Source: a bacterium
Lineage (GTDB): Bacteria; JAGOBX01
Direction: 5' to 3'
NCBI GenBank assembly: GCA_029551925.1
Contig: JAKPEO010000032.1
Coordinates: 1-64,000 of the forward strand
Length of the DNA: 64,000 nt
The translations under genes were made by a program, and so were the position numbers. Below the pieces are notes generated by a model. It searched no databases, had not been told where the DNA came from, and saw only the letters and a list, made by a program, of their open reading frames with translations. Shown here in pieces: positions 47,901 to 59,029 of the stretch. Positions within the stretch are counted from its first letter, which is position 1. Each line of letters begins with the position of its first letter.

Positions 47901-49175
47901 TTAGTTTTTCCTGATTTCCGCTGATAGCGAATGCGCTGTTAATTCTTCTAATTTAGCGAGCATTATTATATCGTCTGCAGCTTGCAAAAATTTTTGTTTT
48001 GAATATTCTATGATACTGGTTCTTTTAATAAATGTTTCAGATGATACTGGCGAATAAAATTTTGCAGTGCCGCAAGTGGGCAATATATGACTCGGACCTG
48101 CGTAATAATCGCCTACTGCTTCTGGCGTCCAATTACCTATAAATATTGCGCCAGCATTTTTTATTTTTTTTAATACCGCCTCTGAAGAACTAACGCATAT
48201 TTCCAAGTGTTCAGGTGCTATTTCATTAACAATATCAATTGCAAATTCTAAATTATCTACGAGAAAAATTTTAAAATTATCAGCCAGAGATTTTTCCATT
48301 ATTTTAAAACGCGATAATGACTGCGCTTTTTTATAAATATTATTTTTTACATATTCTGCAAGCGCGGCATTGGCAGTTACTAAATATGCAGATGCTAAAA
48401 TATCGTGTTCTGCTTGCGACAGCAGATCAGCAATAACAAATTCCGGCTGCGCTGTGTCATCTGCTAATATTAATATCTCGCTTGGGCCGGCGATCATATC
48501 AATATTAACTTCGCCGTAAACAAGTTTTTTTGCGATTGTAACATATATATTGCCCGGACCTATGATTTTATCTACTTTCGGAATAGTCGCAGTGCCAATC
48601 GCAAATGCCGCTATCGCTTGCGCGCCGCCAACCTTAAATATTTTTGAAACTTTTGCCATTTTAGCTGCGGCAAGTATATAAGGATTAACTTTTCCGTTTT
48701 TTGCAGGAGGCACGCACATATAAATATTTTTCACGCCAGCAATATATGCTGGCGCCGCGCTCATTGCAATAGTAGAAATTAACGGCGCTGTGCCTGCTGG
48801 AATATACAGACCGACTTTATCTAATGGCGTGATAAGTTCGCCTAATTTACTGCCTGTTTCGTCGATAGTCAGCCACGATTTAGGCAATATCAATTTTTGA
48901 TAATTTTCAATATTAGCAATTACGCGCTGAAACATCTGTTTGAATTCAGAAGATACGGAACTGTTAGCATCATCAATTTCAGATTGCGAAACTTCGATTT
49001 TTTCTAATTCTACGCTGTCAAATTTTTTTGTGTATTCTAATAATGCGTCGTCTCCGCGCAATCGAACATTATTTATTATCTCGCTTACTGTTTTGATTAA
49101 TTCAGCGTCATTTAGATTTTTATTTGTTTGTAGTATATTTCTTAATTGTTCTATATCTTGAATTTTGTAAATCAT
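47901..49175 (-). CDS. hisD: Histidinol dehydrogenase
   Basis: GLYIPAGTAPLISTIAMSAAPAYIAGVK; IDMIAGPSEILILADDTAQPEFVIADLLSQAEHD. Confidence 0.97.
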   Translation of the reverse strand: MIYKIQDIEQLRNILQTNKNLNDAELIKTVSEIINNVRLRGDDALLEYTKKFDSVELEKIEVSQSEIDDANSSVSSEFKQMFQRVIANIENYQKLILPKSWLTIDETGSKLGELITPLDKVGLYIPAGTAPLISTIAMSAAPAYIAGVKNIYMCVPPAKNGKVNPYILAAAKMAKVSKIFKVGGAQAIAAFAIGTATIPKVDKIIGPGNIYVTIAKKLVYGEVNIDMIAGPSEILILADDTAQPEFVIADLLSQAEHDILASAYLVTANAALAEYVKNNIYKKAQSLSRFKIMEKSLADNFKIFLVDNLEFAIDIVNEIAPEHLEICVSSSEAVLKKIKNAGAIFIGNWTPEAVGDYYAGPSHILPTCGTAKFYSPVSSETFIKRTSIIEYSKQKFLQAADDIIMLAKLEELTAHSLSAEIRKN

Positions 49176-49207
49176 TTTTTGTATTCAACGCTCCTACTAA
49201 AAAAAAA

Positions 49208-50038
49208 TTATAATTCTAAAATACCGTCAAATACTTTAACAGCATCGCCTTGCAAAAATAAATTCAAATTTTCAAAATCTTGCGCTTTTAATTTTTCAGT
49301 ATCAAAATGTATTGTTAGATTTATTCCGCTTTTAGTTTTAACAATTATCGGCGCTGTCAGATTATATTTTAGCGCTGTTATTAACGCTGAGGCAACGCTG
49401 CCTGTGCCGCAAGCCAATGTTTCATCTTCTACGCCGCGTTCATAAGTGCGTATAGAAATGGTATTATCATTATTTTTGCGAATAAAATTAACATTTGTGC
49501 CGGCTGGCGCAAAAACCTTATGAAATCTTATTTTATTGCCGATTTTTTTAACATCAAATTTTTCTAAATCGTCAATGTAAATTACCGTATGCGGCACGCC
49601 GGTATTTATAAATGAATAATTAAATTCAAGATTGAGTTCTTCAATTTTAATTTTTTTATCTAATCGTAAATCATTTGGCGCTGTTAATTTTACTGCGACT
49701 TCATCATTGATAATACGCGCTTCTATTATCCCGGCAAGAGTTTCAAATTTCATTTCTTTATTTGCAATGCCGTTGAGATAAGCATAACGAGCAATGCAGC
49801 GCGCGCCGTTTCCGCACATTTCAGCTTCGCTGCCGTCCGGCTGATACAATGTCATTTTAAAATCCGCTACATTTGAATTTTCTAAAAATAGCACGCCGTC
49901 TGCACCGACAGATAATCCGCGTCTGCAATATTTCATTGCAAAATCAGCGCGATTTTTTATCATCTTTTTGTAATCGCGATTATCGACAATAATAAAGTCA
50001 TTGCCGCTTCCACAAAATTTTTGAAATTCGAGTTTCAT
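49208..50038 (-). CDS. dapF: Diaminopimelate epimerase
   Basis: KFCGSGNDFIIVDNRD; EMCGNGARCIARY; ERGVEDETLACGTGSVASAL. Confidence 0.97.
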   Translation of the reverse strand: MKLEFQKFCGSGNDFIIVDNRDYKKMIKNRADFAMKYCRRGLSVGADGVLFLENSNVADFKMTLYQPDGSEAEMCGNGARCIARYAYLNGIANKEMKFETLAGIIEARIINDEVAVKLTAPNDLRLDKKIKIEELNLEFNYSFINTGVPHTVIYIDDLEKFDVKKIGNKIRFHKVFAPAGTNVNFIRKNNDNTISIRTYERGVEDETLACGTGSVASALITALKYNLTAPIIVKTKSGINLTIHFDTEKLKAQDFENLNLFLQGDAVKVFDGILEL

Positions 50039-50211
50039 ATTTCATCATACTCCGCAAAATAAAAAATTAAAATTTTATCAATTTCGATTTTTTGAAAAAT
50101 CGTTGTGGCATTATACCACTAAACAAATTCAAAGTCAAATATTTTTTAGTATTCGAATTTTAAATAAATTTATTTTTTAAAATGGAATAGTATTTGCTGC
50201 TTAAACATTTT

Positions 50212-51051
50212 ATGAAAATTTTTAAAAAACAAATTATTTTTAGTTTTGTGATTTTATTATTTTTGCACAGTATTAGTTATAGCGCTGAAATATTAAACGA
50301 ATTAGAAAAAAAACATTATCAAAATCAGCAAGAAATAAATAAGTTGATAAAATTGATATTAGAAAATACTGCGATTTTGAAGCAGATAGATAATGAAATT
50401 TTAAAATTAAAAAATAATAAAGATTGGGTAAATGATATAAAATTGAATTTATTATTAAAACGCAGTTTTGCTATTAATTTAGAAATTGAAAAATTTACCA
50501 AACAAAAGGAATTGATAGAATTTGTTCAGCAAGATTTAGAAAAGAAAATAATTAATGAAATCGAAAAAAAAATTTTGAGTTTAATAAATAAAAAAAACAT
50601 TAATTTATCAGAATTATACGGTTTTTATAATAAAAGATTATATTATGTTAGCGGTAGTATCAAAGCGCGTGGGTTAGATTTTGAAGAAGAAAAAAATAAA
50701 TATTTAACAGATAAATCATTGGTATTTGAAGAGCAAAATATAATAGTGCGTTTAGGGCTGTTGCACGATTTGATTACACAGGTAAAATTAGAATTAGAAA
50801 AATTGAATCAGCAGATAAATATTTTAAATAAAGAGATTGACTTATCGAATAAATTGATATATCATTTTAATAATAATGAAATCGTAGAAAATATCACAGA
50901 GAAAAAAGACAAAATGAATGAGCTGAAAAGGCAATATTCGCTAAAACACAATTATTTTATAAAAGAATATGCGGAATTAATAGAGAATCATAATAAATTA
51001 TATGATATAGTTTATGTAATGCAAAAAAATTGGCAAAATGCCGAAAAATAA
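50212..51051 (+). CDS. Signal-peptide coiled-coil hypothetical protein
   Basis: KIFKKQIIFSFVILLFLHSISYSAEI signal; K/E/L-rich heptads; start ATG 50212. Confidence 0.6.
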   Translation: MKIFKKQIIFSFVILLFLHSISYSAEILNELEKKHYQNQQEINKLIKLILENTAILKQIDNEILKLKNNKDWVNDIKLNLLLKRSFAINLEIEKFTKQKELIEFVQQDLEKKIINEIEKKILSLINKKNINLSELYGFYNKRLYYVSGSIKARGLDFEEEKNKYLTDKSLVFEEQNIIVRLGLLHDLITQVKLELEKLNQQINILNKEIDLSNKLIYHFNNNEIVENITEKKDKMNELKRQYSLKHNYFIKEYAELIENHNKLYDIVYVMQKNWQNAEK

Positions 51052-51056
51052 AAAAT

Positions 51057-54000
51057 ATGAGTAGATATTATAAAGTGTCAAGAATATTATTGTGGCTATT
51101 ATTAATATTTTTATTTGCTAATCAGTTGAATGCTGCAAAATGGTGGGATGTATATTTTACAGAAGGCACGCCTTCTCTTCAAACTAATACAGAATTTGAG
51201 CAGAATATCAAAAATATAATAGAAACAGCGAAATATTCATTATATATAGCGAGTTATACCTGGGGCACAGGTATAGGCAATGATGTGGTGTCAGTAGCGA
51301 ATGCATTATTTCAAAAAGGATTAGATGTAAAATTAGTAGGCGATGGCTCAAATGAATTTAACCCTGCTTTTAATAATAAGATCCCGCGAAATGATGATGG
51401 TTCGGCATCAGGCGAGATGCACAATAAGTTAATAATAATAGATGCAAATAAACCGACTGCACGGGTTATTACTGGCTCTACTAACTGGACAGAAGGCGCG
51501 TATTCAGCACAATATAATAATTCATTAGTTTTATATGTTCCAGAAGTAGCGAATGAATACGCAAAAGAATTTACAGAATTATTCAATGGGACATTTCACG
51601 GTGGTGCATTAGGTCGCAATCAATTTACAGCTCCAGATGGCAGCAGAATAGAATTATATTTTTCTCCGGAAGATAATCCAATAGTAAATAAAATGGTGCC
51701 GGCAATAAGACGCGCAAAAAAATCAGTATTTATGCTTGCAAATAATTTAACAAGATTTGCGGCAGGCGGCAGTTCGGATGCGATTGGCGACGCTTTAATA
51801 GCTGCAAAAAATAATGGCGTGGTAGTAGAGATTGTTGTAGATCCTGATTATTATAATTCGACATTCGGTTCGACAAAAGAAGTAATTGATAAATTAATTT
51901 CGCGCGGTATAGATTGTAGAATTTTACCAAATCCGACAAATCAGCAGAGTCGTCAGCATAATAAAATTGTAATAATAGATAATGAATTAGTAATCACAGG
52001 TTCGGCGAATTTTACAAAAGCTGCGTCAGACCTAAATGATGAAAATCAAATATATATACATAGTCCGGCGCTTGCCCGTGAATATTTGCGATTTTTCAGA
52101 AAATTAATGGCGGAATCACCAGCAAGAGTGTCATCGCCGACATTTGAGCAAGAACCGCCGTCCGCTGTAAGAAATGTAATAGGCAATCCAACGTCAGACG
52201 GTATCAAATTCACGTGGTCTCAATCGAATGTTTCAGATTTTAATAGATATTATATTTATATTTCAAAATCGCCGATTGTAGATGTAAGTAATTTAAGACC
52301 TGAAATAGCGAATATTACTGACAGAAAAATTACTGAATATACTGTAAAAACATTTGATAGCGGCTCGCCATTAGAAAAAGAGCAGACCTATTATTTAGCA
52401 GTGACTGTTGCAGATTTACACGGAAACGAGTCAAAAGTAACAGCAACCAACGGAATATATTATACTGGTGCGATTACTGGGCCATATCCATTAGGTAGTA
52501 TTAGTTTTGAAGAAAACGCAAGTCAAAAAACGCGCGATAATTCAGTATTAGTATTAAACTTAATTAATGGTGCAGCAGCAGGCGCGTCAATTTCAAAGAT
52601 AGAATTAGATTTTGGCGGCAGTGATAGTTCTTTTAGATTGCAGTTATCTCAGCCAAAAAACGGCAATTGGGAATACAGCCATACAACAGACAAAATAACA
52701 TATCAAGGTGGGATAATAACAGCTGGCGATACGGCAGTTTTTAGAATCGCGGTAGATAATCCAGTATTAATGGGCTTATCAAATTCGATAAAATTAACAG
52801 CAACAGGCGTAAACAGTGAGACTCGCGAAATTACATTAAATGGTTTGAATATAACTCCGTCTGATTTGACAGTAGAAGCGTCAATAAGTGTAAAAACTGG
52901 TTATTCAAGATTTGCCAGCGAACAGACAATATTGCAATTAACACTTAAAAACACTTCAAAAGATACAAATGAAATTAAAGAAATAGCGATATTTGGTAGA
53001 AATAATAATGACGAAAAAACTTATAATAAAATACAATTATTATCAGCGTTAGAGCAGCCGACTAATCTTAATTGGATAGCGCGGGATTTGACAGTTTTAC
53101 CTGATTTATCACAAATTTATTTTGATGCGCGCCGCGGCGGCAGTGGTTTGAAAAACGGGCAGCAGGATATAATAGATTTTTCTGCGGTATTACCGACAAA
53201 ATTACCAAAAGCAGATAATATATTGGTTTATATATTATCGAGTTCTGGCGATACAAGATTAATAAATGTTCCGTTTATTAGTGATATTAGTTATGGCGAT
53301 AGTGTGATAATAATAAATGAATTTATGTATAATCCAGCGGGGCAATACGATAGATATTTTGAATTTATTGAATTATATAATAAATCAGATTTGCCGTTTG
53401 ATATTAGCGGCTGGTCAATAGATTGCGATGGAATAGTGACAGTATTTCCAGAAGGGACAGTAATAGCGGAAAAAAGTTATTTAGTGATAGCGAGCGTATT
53501 AGAGCCGATAGACGGTAATAATATGAGTTTTGCTAATATTTACGGCAATGCAGACGGCAAATGGGAACCAAAAGTTGACGGGTTTGTAGTGATACCTGCC
53601 TCATCGCCATTTGATATGTCAAATATTTCCGGTTATATTCTTTTAAAAAATAAGACAGGTTCATATATTTCAAAAGTAGAATACAATATAAATATCGAAG
53701 AATGGCGCGGCGGCGACGGCACTGGCAGCAGTATGGAGAAAGTCGACCAAAATATCTATGATGTAGGCAATGCTTATTATGACGGTTATAATTATCAAGC
53801 GAGTTATCCGATAGGTAATTTAGGTTCGCCGGGCGGTCAGAATAATATTTCATTATCAGGGATACAGGGTTTTAGCGTTGTTAAGACAACAGATAAGAGC
53901 GTGACATTAAAATGGAGCGCATTATCAGGAGTATCGAAATTTGAAACATATAAAATATATTATTCAACGAGCGCGCCAGTTACAACTGATGCTGCGTATT

Positions 54001-57000
54001 GGGATAAAAATAATGATACAATGCTTGCGAGTATAAAGACCAGTCAGACAACAATAACAGGTTTAACATCTAATACAAAATATTATTTTGCTATTGTTCC
54101 TGTAATAAACGGCATAGAGCAGCCAATAGTGCAACGTTATCAAATAAGCGCGGTAACTGTATTAGAACAAGATATATCTGGCGATGTATATGTATTAGGC
54201 GTATCAGATGGCGATAAAGAAATAAATGTATTTGACGGCAGTGAATTTTTAAAGCATTCGGCATTAGTGGTGAGATTTAAAACAGCGCTGTCATATACAG
54301 AAACTGAAAAATCAGAAATATTTGTTATATATGATGTTAATAAAATGCCGGATCCATCAAATCAGCAAAAGCGAATACCTATATCTGGCGTTTATAATGT
54401 TTTTCAAGCAGTAATACCATCATGGGATCCGGATATTAGGCAAAATGTAACTATAAATTTTGTAATAGAAATAAAAGGAAAACTTTATTATAATAATGGG
54501 AATTCCTGGTCATTTAAAATATTAGGCGTGCCGATTAGCGTAAAATATACGAATGTTAGCGCAGTTAATATAAATAAAAATGAAGTTTTGATTAAATGGC
54601 AGCCGGAGCAAGATGTTCAAAATTTCAAACAATACAGAATTTATTATGCGAAAAATAATGATACTATTACTTATAATAGTAATTATTGGTCCGGCGGTAA
54701 TGATTTAAATTTATATTATTCGATGACGAATTCTACTATTATAAAGGGCTTAGACAGCAATACCGTATATAAATTTAAAGTCGTAGCGGAAAATATTTAT
54801 GGTTATATTAGTCCGTTAGTGACAGCGGAAGAAGTAAGTATTACTACTGCGCAGACAGGCAGTTTATTGATTACAGAAGTATATCCTGCTTTAAATGACG
54901 CGAGCGCGCCATGGGTAGAATTGTATTGTTATGACGGCAGCGTAAATTTAGCGAATTATACATTAACTAATTTAAAAACTATTACCACGTTGACTAATAT
55001 CACATTAAATCAGGGAGATTATTATAAAATAGATTTACCGCAAAATTATTTTGAATCTGATGATTGCATATTTTTAGATTTAGATAATGATTCAACAAAT
55101 ATAAATTTTGTTAGCGGTATAGTCTGGGCTGATAATAACGGGGCATTTAATCAATTCAAAAAACGAGCAATTTATAATGTCGGCACGGCAGTGTGGGATA
55201 AGAGTTTTTATTATTATAATGCGCTTGATAATGTAGCGGAAATTTATTCAGTTATTATTGACACATTGATTAGCGATTATTCAATTGCTCGCAAGATGAA
55301 CAATAATTCATATAATATTGCGAATAATCGAAATAGTTGGGAAATACACACAGTTCCATCGCCGCTTAGTAGAAATCAATTAGCGGATGTTTTGATGACA
55401 ATGATGACTGACGGCGGAAATATAGCAACAGATTTTTTAAAAGAAAATAGTATGCGCGATACAGATGTAGAGATATATTTTCAATTAACCGAATATCCGA
55501 GAAATGCCGATAATATTCGAGTATATTATGCTTTGAATAGAATACCGACTGTATCTGATAATGCAATAGCGCCGTCATTAATTGGATCTGACACAAGATA
55601 TTGGAAAGCAGTAATACCAAAAATTAATAGCGCTTCTATAAATGATACAATTGTATATATTGCTGTATTAGTTGACGGCAAATTGTTTTATAATAACGCT
55701 TATGCTCCGCGGTGTTATAGAATAGACAATCAGCCGCCTGTATTCGGTAGAGATTTTTATGTGATTTCCCAAATGCCGAGCAGTATAACATTATATTGGA
55801 GCAGAGCGGTCGCTTCTGATTTTGCTGAATATGTAATATATTATGATACGCAGCCGAATATTACCGCAGCAAGTAATAAATGGGATAAAACCAAAGACAG
55901 CGCATTATCAAATATAGCCACGCAATATACAAAAATTACAAATTTACAGGAAAATACTAAATATTATTTTGCTTATAAACTTGTAGATGCATTAGGCAAT
56001 GAAACAAATTTATCAGATACTGTAAGCGGCTTCAGTCCTTCTAATATTTATGTAAGATCTATGCGTTTGAATAATAATAATGAATCAATAATAACGAATT
56101 TTAATGAAATACAATCAATAGGCGATAGTATCGTAATAGAATTTATTTTGAATAAAACGAATTTAACGAGCGCTCCGAAAATATTTTTTTTACGCGATAA
56201 TATCGGATTAAATAATATATCTTATACTGCGATAGCTGGCAGCGCCGGAATATGGTATGTCAATATAAATGACTTGACATTATTGGGATATGACCATAAT
56301 GATAGAATTAGATTTGTATTAGAAGTAGATGGCTGCAGTGTTTATCGAACATTTAATAATGATTATTGGGAATTTATATTAGATATTGAAAATAATTATA
56401 AAATTTCCAATATTCGTGCAGAACGCTTATCAGATTCAAGCACGACAATACATTTATTTTGGCAGCCGGTAGCCGGAATGCCGGATTTTGCTGAATATTT
56501 GATTTGTTATTCAGAAGGCGATTATTTAGATTTTAATAATTTGCAATATTGGAATTATGAAAAAAATTCAATGTTGAAAAATATCAATACTTCAATTAGC
56601 GAAGTGCGCGGATTAAAGCCACTGACCAACTATACATTTGCGGTTATAACAATAGATAATAGCGGCAATTATAGCGAATTAAGCGATACTGTCTTAATCA
56701 GCACAAATAATCAGACGCCGGCTGAAGATCCTGCGACAGACGGCATTAATATAGCGGTAAAACTTGATGGCTCTGAAAGATTGCAATTAAGAGATATAAT
56801 AATTACAACAGAATTTGAAAATCCAGTGCCAGCTGATTATAAGGTTTATTTATGGTATGATGCTAATAAAAGGCCTGATGGTCCGGCTCTTGAAAATTTA
56901 ACTGACAAAAAAATAGAAATGACTGCGATTGACGGAATAATCCGAAAAGAATGGGCTGCTACTATTCCGTCAACAGATGAAAAATTATTTAATAATGCAG

Positions 57001-59024
57001 TGATAGAATATGTTTTTGAAATAAATGGTTTGATATATTCTAATCGCGGCGCATCATTTAAGTTTGTGATTGATAATGAACCGCCGTATTTGCCAAAAGA
57101 TTTTGTAGTATTAGATTATGCTAATCGCGCATATTTATTTTGGTCTAATACTTTGACTAACTCTGATTTTAAAACATATAAAATTAGATATTCAAAAGAT
57201 TTTTATAATTCGCAGATATATACTTTGACCAAACCAGAAAATTCACTATTGGGTTTGCAGCAGAATAATGTTATTATAATCAGTAATCTTGATACATTGT
57301 CAAATTATTATTTTGAATTAAGCGCAATTGATATTGCAAATAATGAAAGCGCTAAAAAGACAGTAAAATTAACGCGTCGTCAGCCGTCTGCTCCGGAATA
57401 TCTGCAAAATTTAAGCGAGAACGCGATATTCAGCAGCAGCGGCTCTGTGAATATAAATGCTATCGTACGCGATGCAAATGGCATAGCAATAGAAAATATC
57501 CGAGCAAGATTTGAAATATTATCAGGCGCTTCTGTTTTTGCTAATGGCTATAAAACAATCGAACTAATGTCTGATATTTATGGTAAATTAACAACTGAAT
57601 TATTTGCTTTAAATTACAGCGGTGAACATATAATAAAAATAAGTTTAATAGATTATCCGCAGATATCTACGATAGTGAAAGTTAAATCAGTTCCTGAAAT
57701 TAATAGAGACGGCATTATTTTAACTGCTGTTGTTCCGCAAATCATAACTATTAATGACACAATAAATATTCAAGCGCTTTGCGAAATAATGAATAATAAT
57801 GAATATTTCAATATTTTAGATAATTTAGGTATAAAGGACCAGATTAATTTAGAAATCAAAACTTTAACAAATGTCAAGATATTTAGCAAAACTGCGGAAA
57901 TTAACAGTCAAGGTATTGCATATTTTGAAATTCCAAAATTGTCAAGCGGCGAATATATGGCAGTATTGCAATACAAAGAAAAATCAGTATTTTATTCTTT
58001 TAAAGTTTTGAATAATTTGCGATTACGAGTAGATTTGAGTGATACTGTTATTTTTGTTAATAATTTTGCGAAATTTAAAGTTTATTATGATAGAGATAGC
58101 GACACTGTCGCATATAATGAATATTTGAAGGTTATAGTTAATGCTGAAAGTTCAGACAGCAGAATTTTGAATTTTGATTATATTTCTGATACTAATAATT
58201 ATTTATATTTAATGAGTTTAGGAACCAACACATTAGATTTTTATGATAAACGCGGAAATGTAATCAGAAAAAATATTATAGCGTTGCTCGATAATACAGC
58301 GGCTGTGAAATATGCGGCGAAAAATACTATATTACAAATTCCAGCGAATGTCTTACCTGTTAATAGTTATATAGAGATATTAGAAGAGCGCGAAAATCCG
58401 CAGGTATTCAGCGCTGTAAAAAATGCAATATCAAATTCTAATATAAGTGTTCTGCCGAATTCATTGCGTAGATTTAGCGTGAAAAGAATAAATGATAATA
58501 ATAAACTCAATATTGTATTTTCACAATTTATTAATGTAGGAATAAAATATAATGATAATAATAACGACGGCATAGAAGACAATGCAAATGTAAATATTGA
58601 AGAATTAAAACTTTATAGATACGATGAACAATTAAAAAAATGGCAAGTAGTGGCAGACGGTGGAATGAATACTTTTGATAATGAAAATAAATTAATCGCG
58701 GCAGATTTAAAGCATTTTTCATATTATGCTATTGGTTATGCTGCTCCGAACAACAGCGATATTTACGCTTATCCAAATCCATATAATTCAAAAATTCATA
58801 ATACCAACAAAATAATATTTAATGATTTATCAGGAAATATTGAATTAACAATTTATAATGTTGTCGGCAGGAGGGTATATACTAAATTTTTCAATGCTCC
58901 GAGCGAGCCAGTAGAATGGAATTTAAAAAATACCAAAGGAGAAGATGTGTCATCAGGTATTTATATTTATAAAATAACTCATCCGAAAGGTATAACAAAA
59001 GGAAAAATAGGAGTAATACGCTGA
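51057..59024 (+). CDS. Giant secreted PLD-like (two HKD) protein with FN3, LTD and C-terminal FlgD/sorting-type domain
   Basis: HNKLIIIDANKPTARVITGSTNWTEG and HNKIVIIDNELVITGSANFT; repeated FN3; FEFIELYNKSDLPFDISGWSI LTD; C-term YPNPYN...YNVVGRRVY...SGIYIYKI. Confidence 0.88.
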   Translation: MSRYYKVSRILLWLLLIFLFANQLNAAKWWDVYFTEGTPSLQTNTEFEQNIKNIIETAKYSLYIASYTWGTGIGNDVVSVANALFQKGLDVKLVGDGSNEFNPAFNNKIPRNDDGSASGEMHNKLIIIDANKPTARVITGSTNWTEGAYSAQYNNSLVLYVPEVANEYAKEFTELFNGTFHGGALGRNQFTAPDGSRIELYFSPEDNPIVNKMVPAIRRAKKSVFMLANNLTRFAAGGSSDAIGDALIAAKNNGVVVEIVVDPDYYNSTFGSTKEVIDKLISRGIDCRILPNPTNQQSRQHNKIVIIDNELVITGSANFTKAASDLNDENQIYIHSPALAREYLRFFRKLMAESPARVSSPTFEQEPPSAVRNVIGNPTSDGIKFTWSQSNVSDFNRYYIYISKSPIVDVSNLRPEIANITDRKITEYTVKTFDSGSPLEKEQTYYLAVTVADLHGNESKVTATNGIYYTGAITGPYPLGSISFEENASQKTRDNSVLVLNLINGAAAGASISKIELDFGGSDSSFRLQLSQPKNGNWEYSHTTDKITYQGGIITAGDTAVFRIAVDNPVLMGLSNSIKLTATGVNSETREITLNGLNITPSDLTVEASISVKTGYSRFASEQTILQLTLKNTSKDTNEIKEIAIFGRNNNDEKTYNKIQLLSALEQPTNLNWIARDLTVLPDLSQIYFDARRGGSGLKNGQQDIIDFSAVLPTKLPKADNILVYILSSSGDTRLINVPFISDISYGDSVIIINEFMYNPAGQYDRYFEFIELYNKSDLPFDISGWSIDCDGIVTVFPEGTVIAEKSYLVIASVLEPIDGNNMSFANIYGNADGKWEPKVDGFVVIPASSPFDMSNISGYILLKNKTGSYISKVEYNINIEEWRGGDGTGSSMEKVDQNIYDVGNAYYDGYNYQASYPIGNLGSPGGQNNISLSGIQGFSVVKTTDKSVTLKWSALSGVSKFETYKIYYSTSAPVTTDAAYWDKNNDTMLASIKTSQTTITGLTSNTKYYFAIVPVINGIEQPIVQRYQISAVTVLEQDISGDVYVLGVSDGDKEINVFDGSEFLKHSALVVRFKTALSYTETEKSEIFVIYDVNKMPDPSNQQKRIPISGVYNVFQAVIPSWDPDIRQNVTINFVIEIKGKLYYNNGNSWSFKILGVPISVKYTNVSAVNINKNEVLIKWQPEQDVQNFKQYRIYYAKNNDTITYNSNYWSGGNDLNLYYSMTNSTIIKGLDSNTVYKFKVVAENIYGYISPLVTAEEVSITTAQTGSLLITEVYPALNDASAPWVELYCYDGSVNLANYTLTNLKTITTLTNITLNQGDYYKIDLPQNYFESDDCIFLDLDNDSTNINFVSGIVWADNNGAFNQFKKRAIYNVGTAVWDKSFYYYNALDNVAEIYSVIIDTLISDYSIARKMNNNSYNIANNRNSWEIHTVPSPLSRNQLADVLMTMMTDGGNIATDFLKENSMRDTDVEIYFQLTEYPRNADNIRVYYALNRIPTVSDNAIAPSLIGSDTRYWKAVIPKINSASINDTIVYIAVLVDGKLFYNNAYAPRCYRIDNQPPVFGRDFYVISQMPSSITLYWSRAVASDFAEYVIYYDTQPNITAASNKWDKTKDSALSNIATQYTKITNLQENTKYYFAYKLVDALGNETNLSDTVSGFSPSNIYVRSMRLNNNNESIITNFNEIQSIGDSIVIEFILNKTNLTSAPKIFFLRDNIGLNNISYTAIAGSAGIWYVNINDLTLLGYDHNDRIRFVLEVDGCSVYRTFNNDYWEFILDIENNYKISNIRAERLSDSSTTIHLFWQPVAGMPDFAEYLICYSEGDYLDFNNLQYWNYEKNSMLKNINTSISEVRGLKPLTNYTFAVITIDNSGNYSELSDTVLISTNNQTPAEDPATDGINIAVKLDGSERLQLRDIIITTEFENPVPADYKVYLWYDANKRPDGPALENLTDKKIEMTAIDGIIRKEWAATIPSTDEKLFNNAVIEYVFEINGLIYSNRGASFKFVIDNEPPYLPKDFVVLDYANRAYLFWSNTLTNSDFKTYKIRYSKDFYNSQIYTLTKPENSLLGLQQNNVIIISNLDTLSNYYFELSAIDIANNESAKKTVKLTRRQPSAPEYLQNLSENAIFSSSGSVNINAIVRDANGIAIENIRARFEILSGASVFANGYKTIELMSDIYGKLTTELFALNYSGEHIIKISLIDYPQISTIVKVKSVPEINRDGIILTAVVPQIITINDTINIQALCEIMNNNEYFNILDNLGIKDQINLEIKTLTNVKIFSKTAEINSQGIAYFEIPKLSSGEYMAVLQYKEKSVFYSFKVLNNLRLRVDLSDTVIFVNNFAKFKVYYDRDSDTVAYNEYLKVIVNAESSDSRILNFDYISDTNNYLYLMSLGTNTLDFYDKRGNVIRKNIIALLDNTAAVKYAAKNTILQIPANVLPVNSYIEILEERENPQVFSAVKNAISNSNISVLPNSLRRFSVKRINDNNKLNIVFSQFINVGIKYNDNNNDGIEDNANVNIEELKLYRYDEQLKKWQVVADGGMNTFDNENKLIAADLKHFSYYAIGYAAPNNSDIYAYPNPYNSKIHNTNKIIFNDLSGNIELTIYNVVGRRVYTKFFNAPSEPVEWNLKNTKGEDVSSGIYIYKITHPKGITKGKIGVIR

Positions 59025-59029
59025 ATATA

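Noticed and set aside
53068-55620. Minus-strand ORFs inside the PLD giant
   Set aside because: Y/N/L-rich shadow translations with no independent start signals or domains
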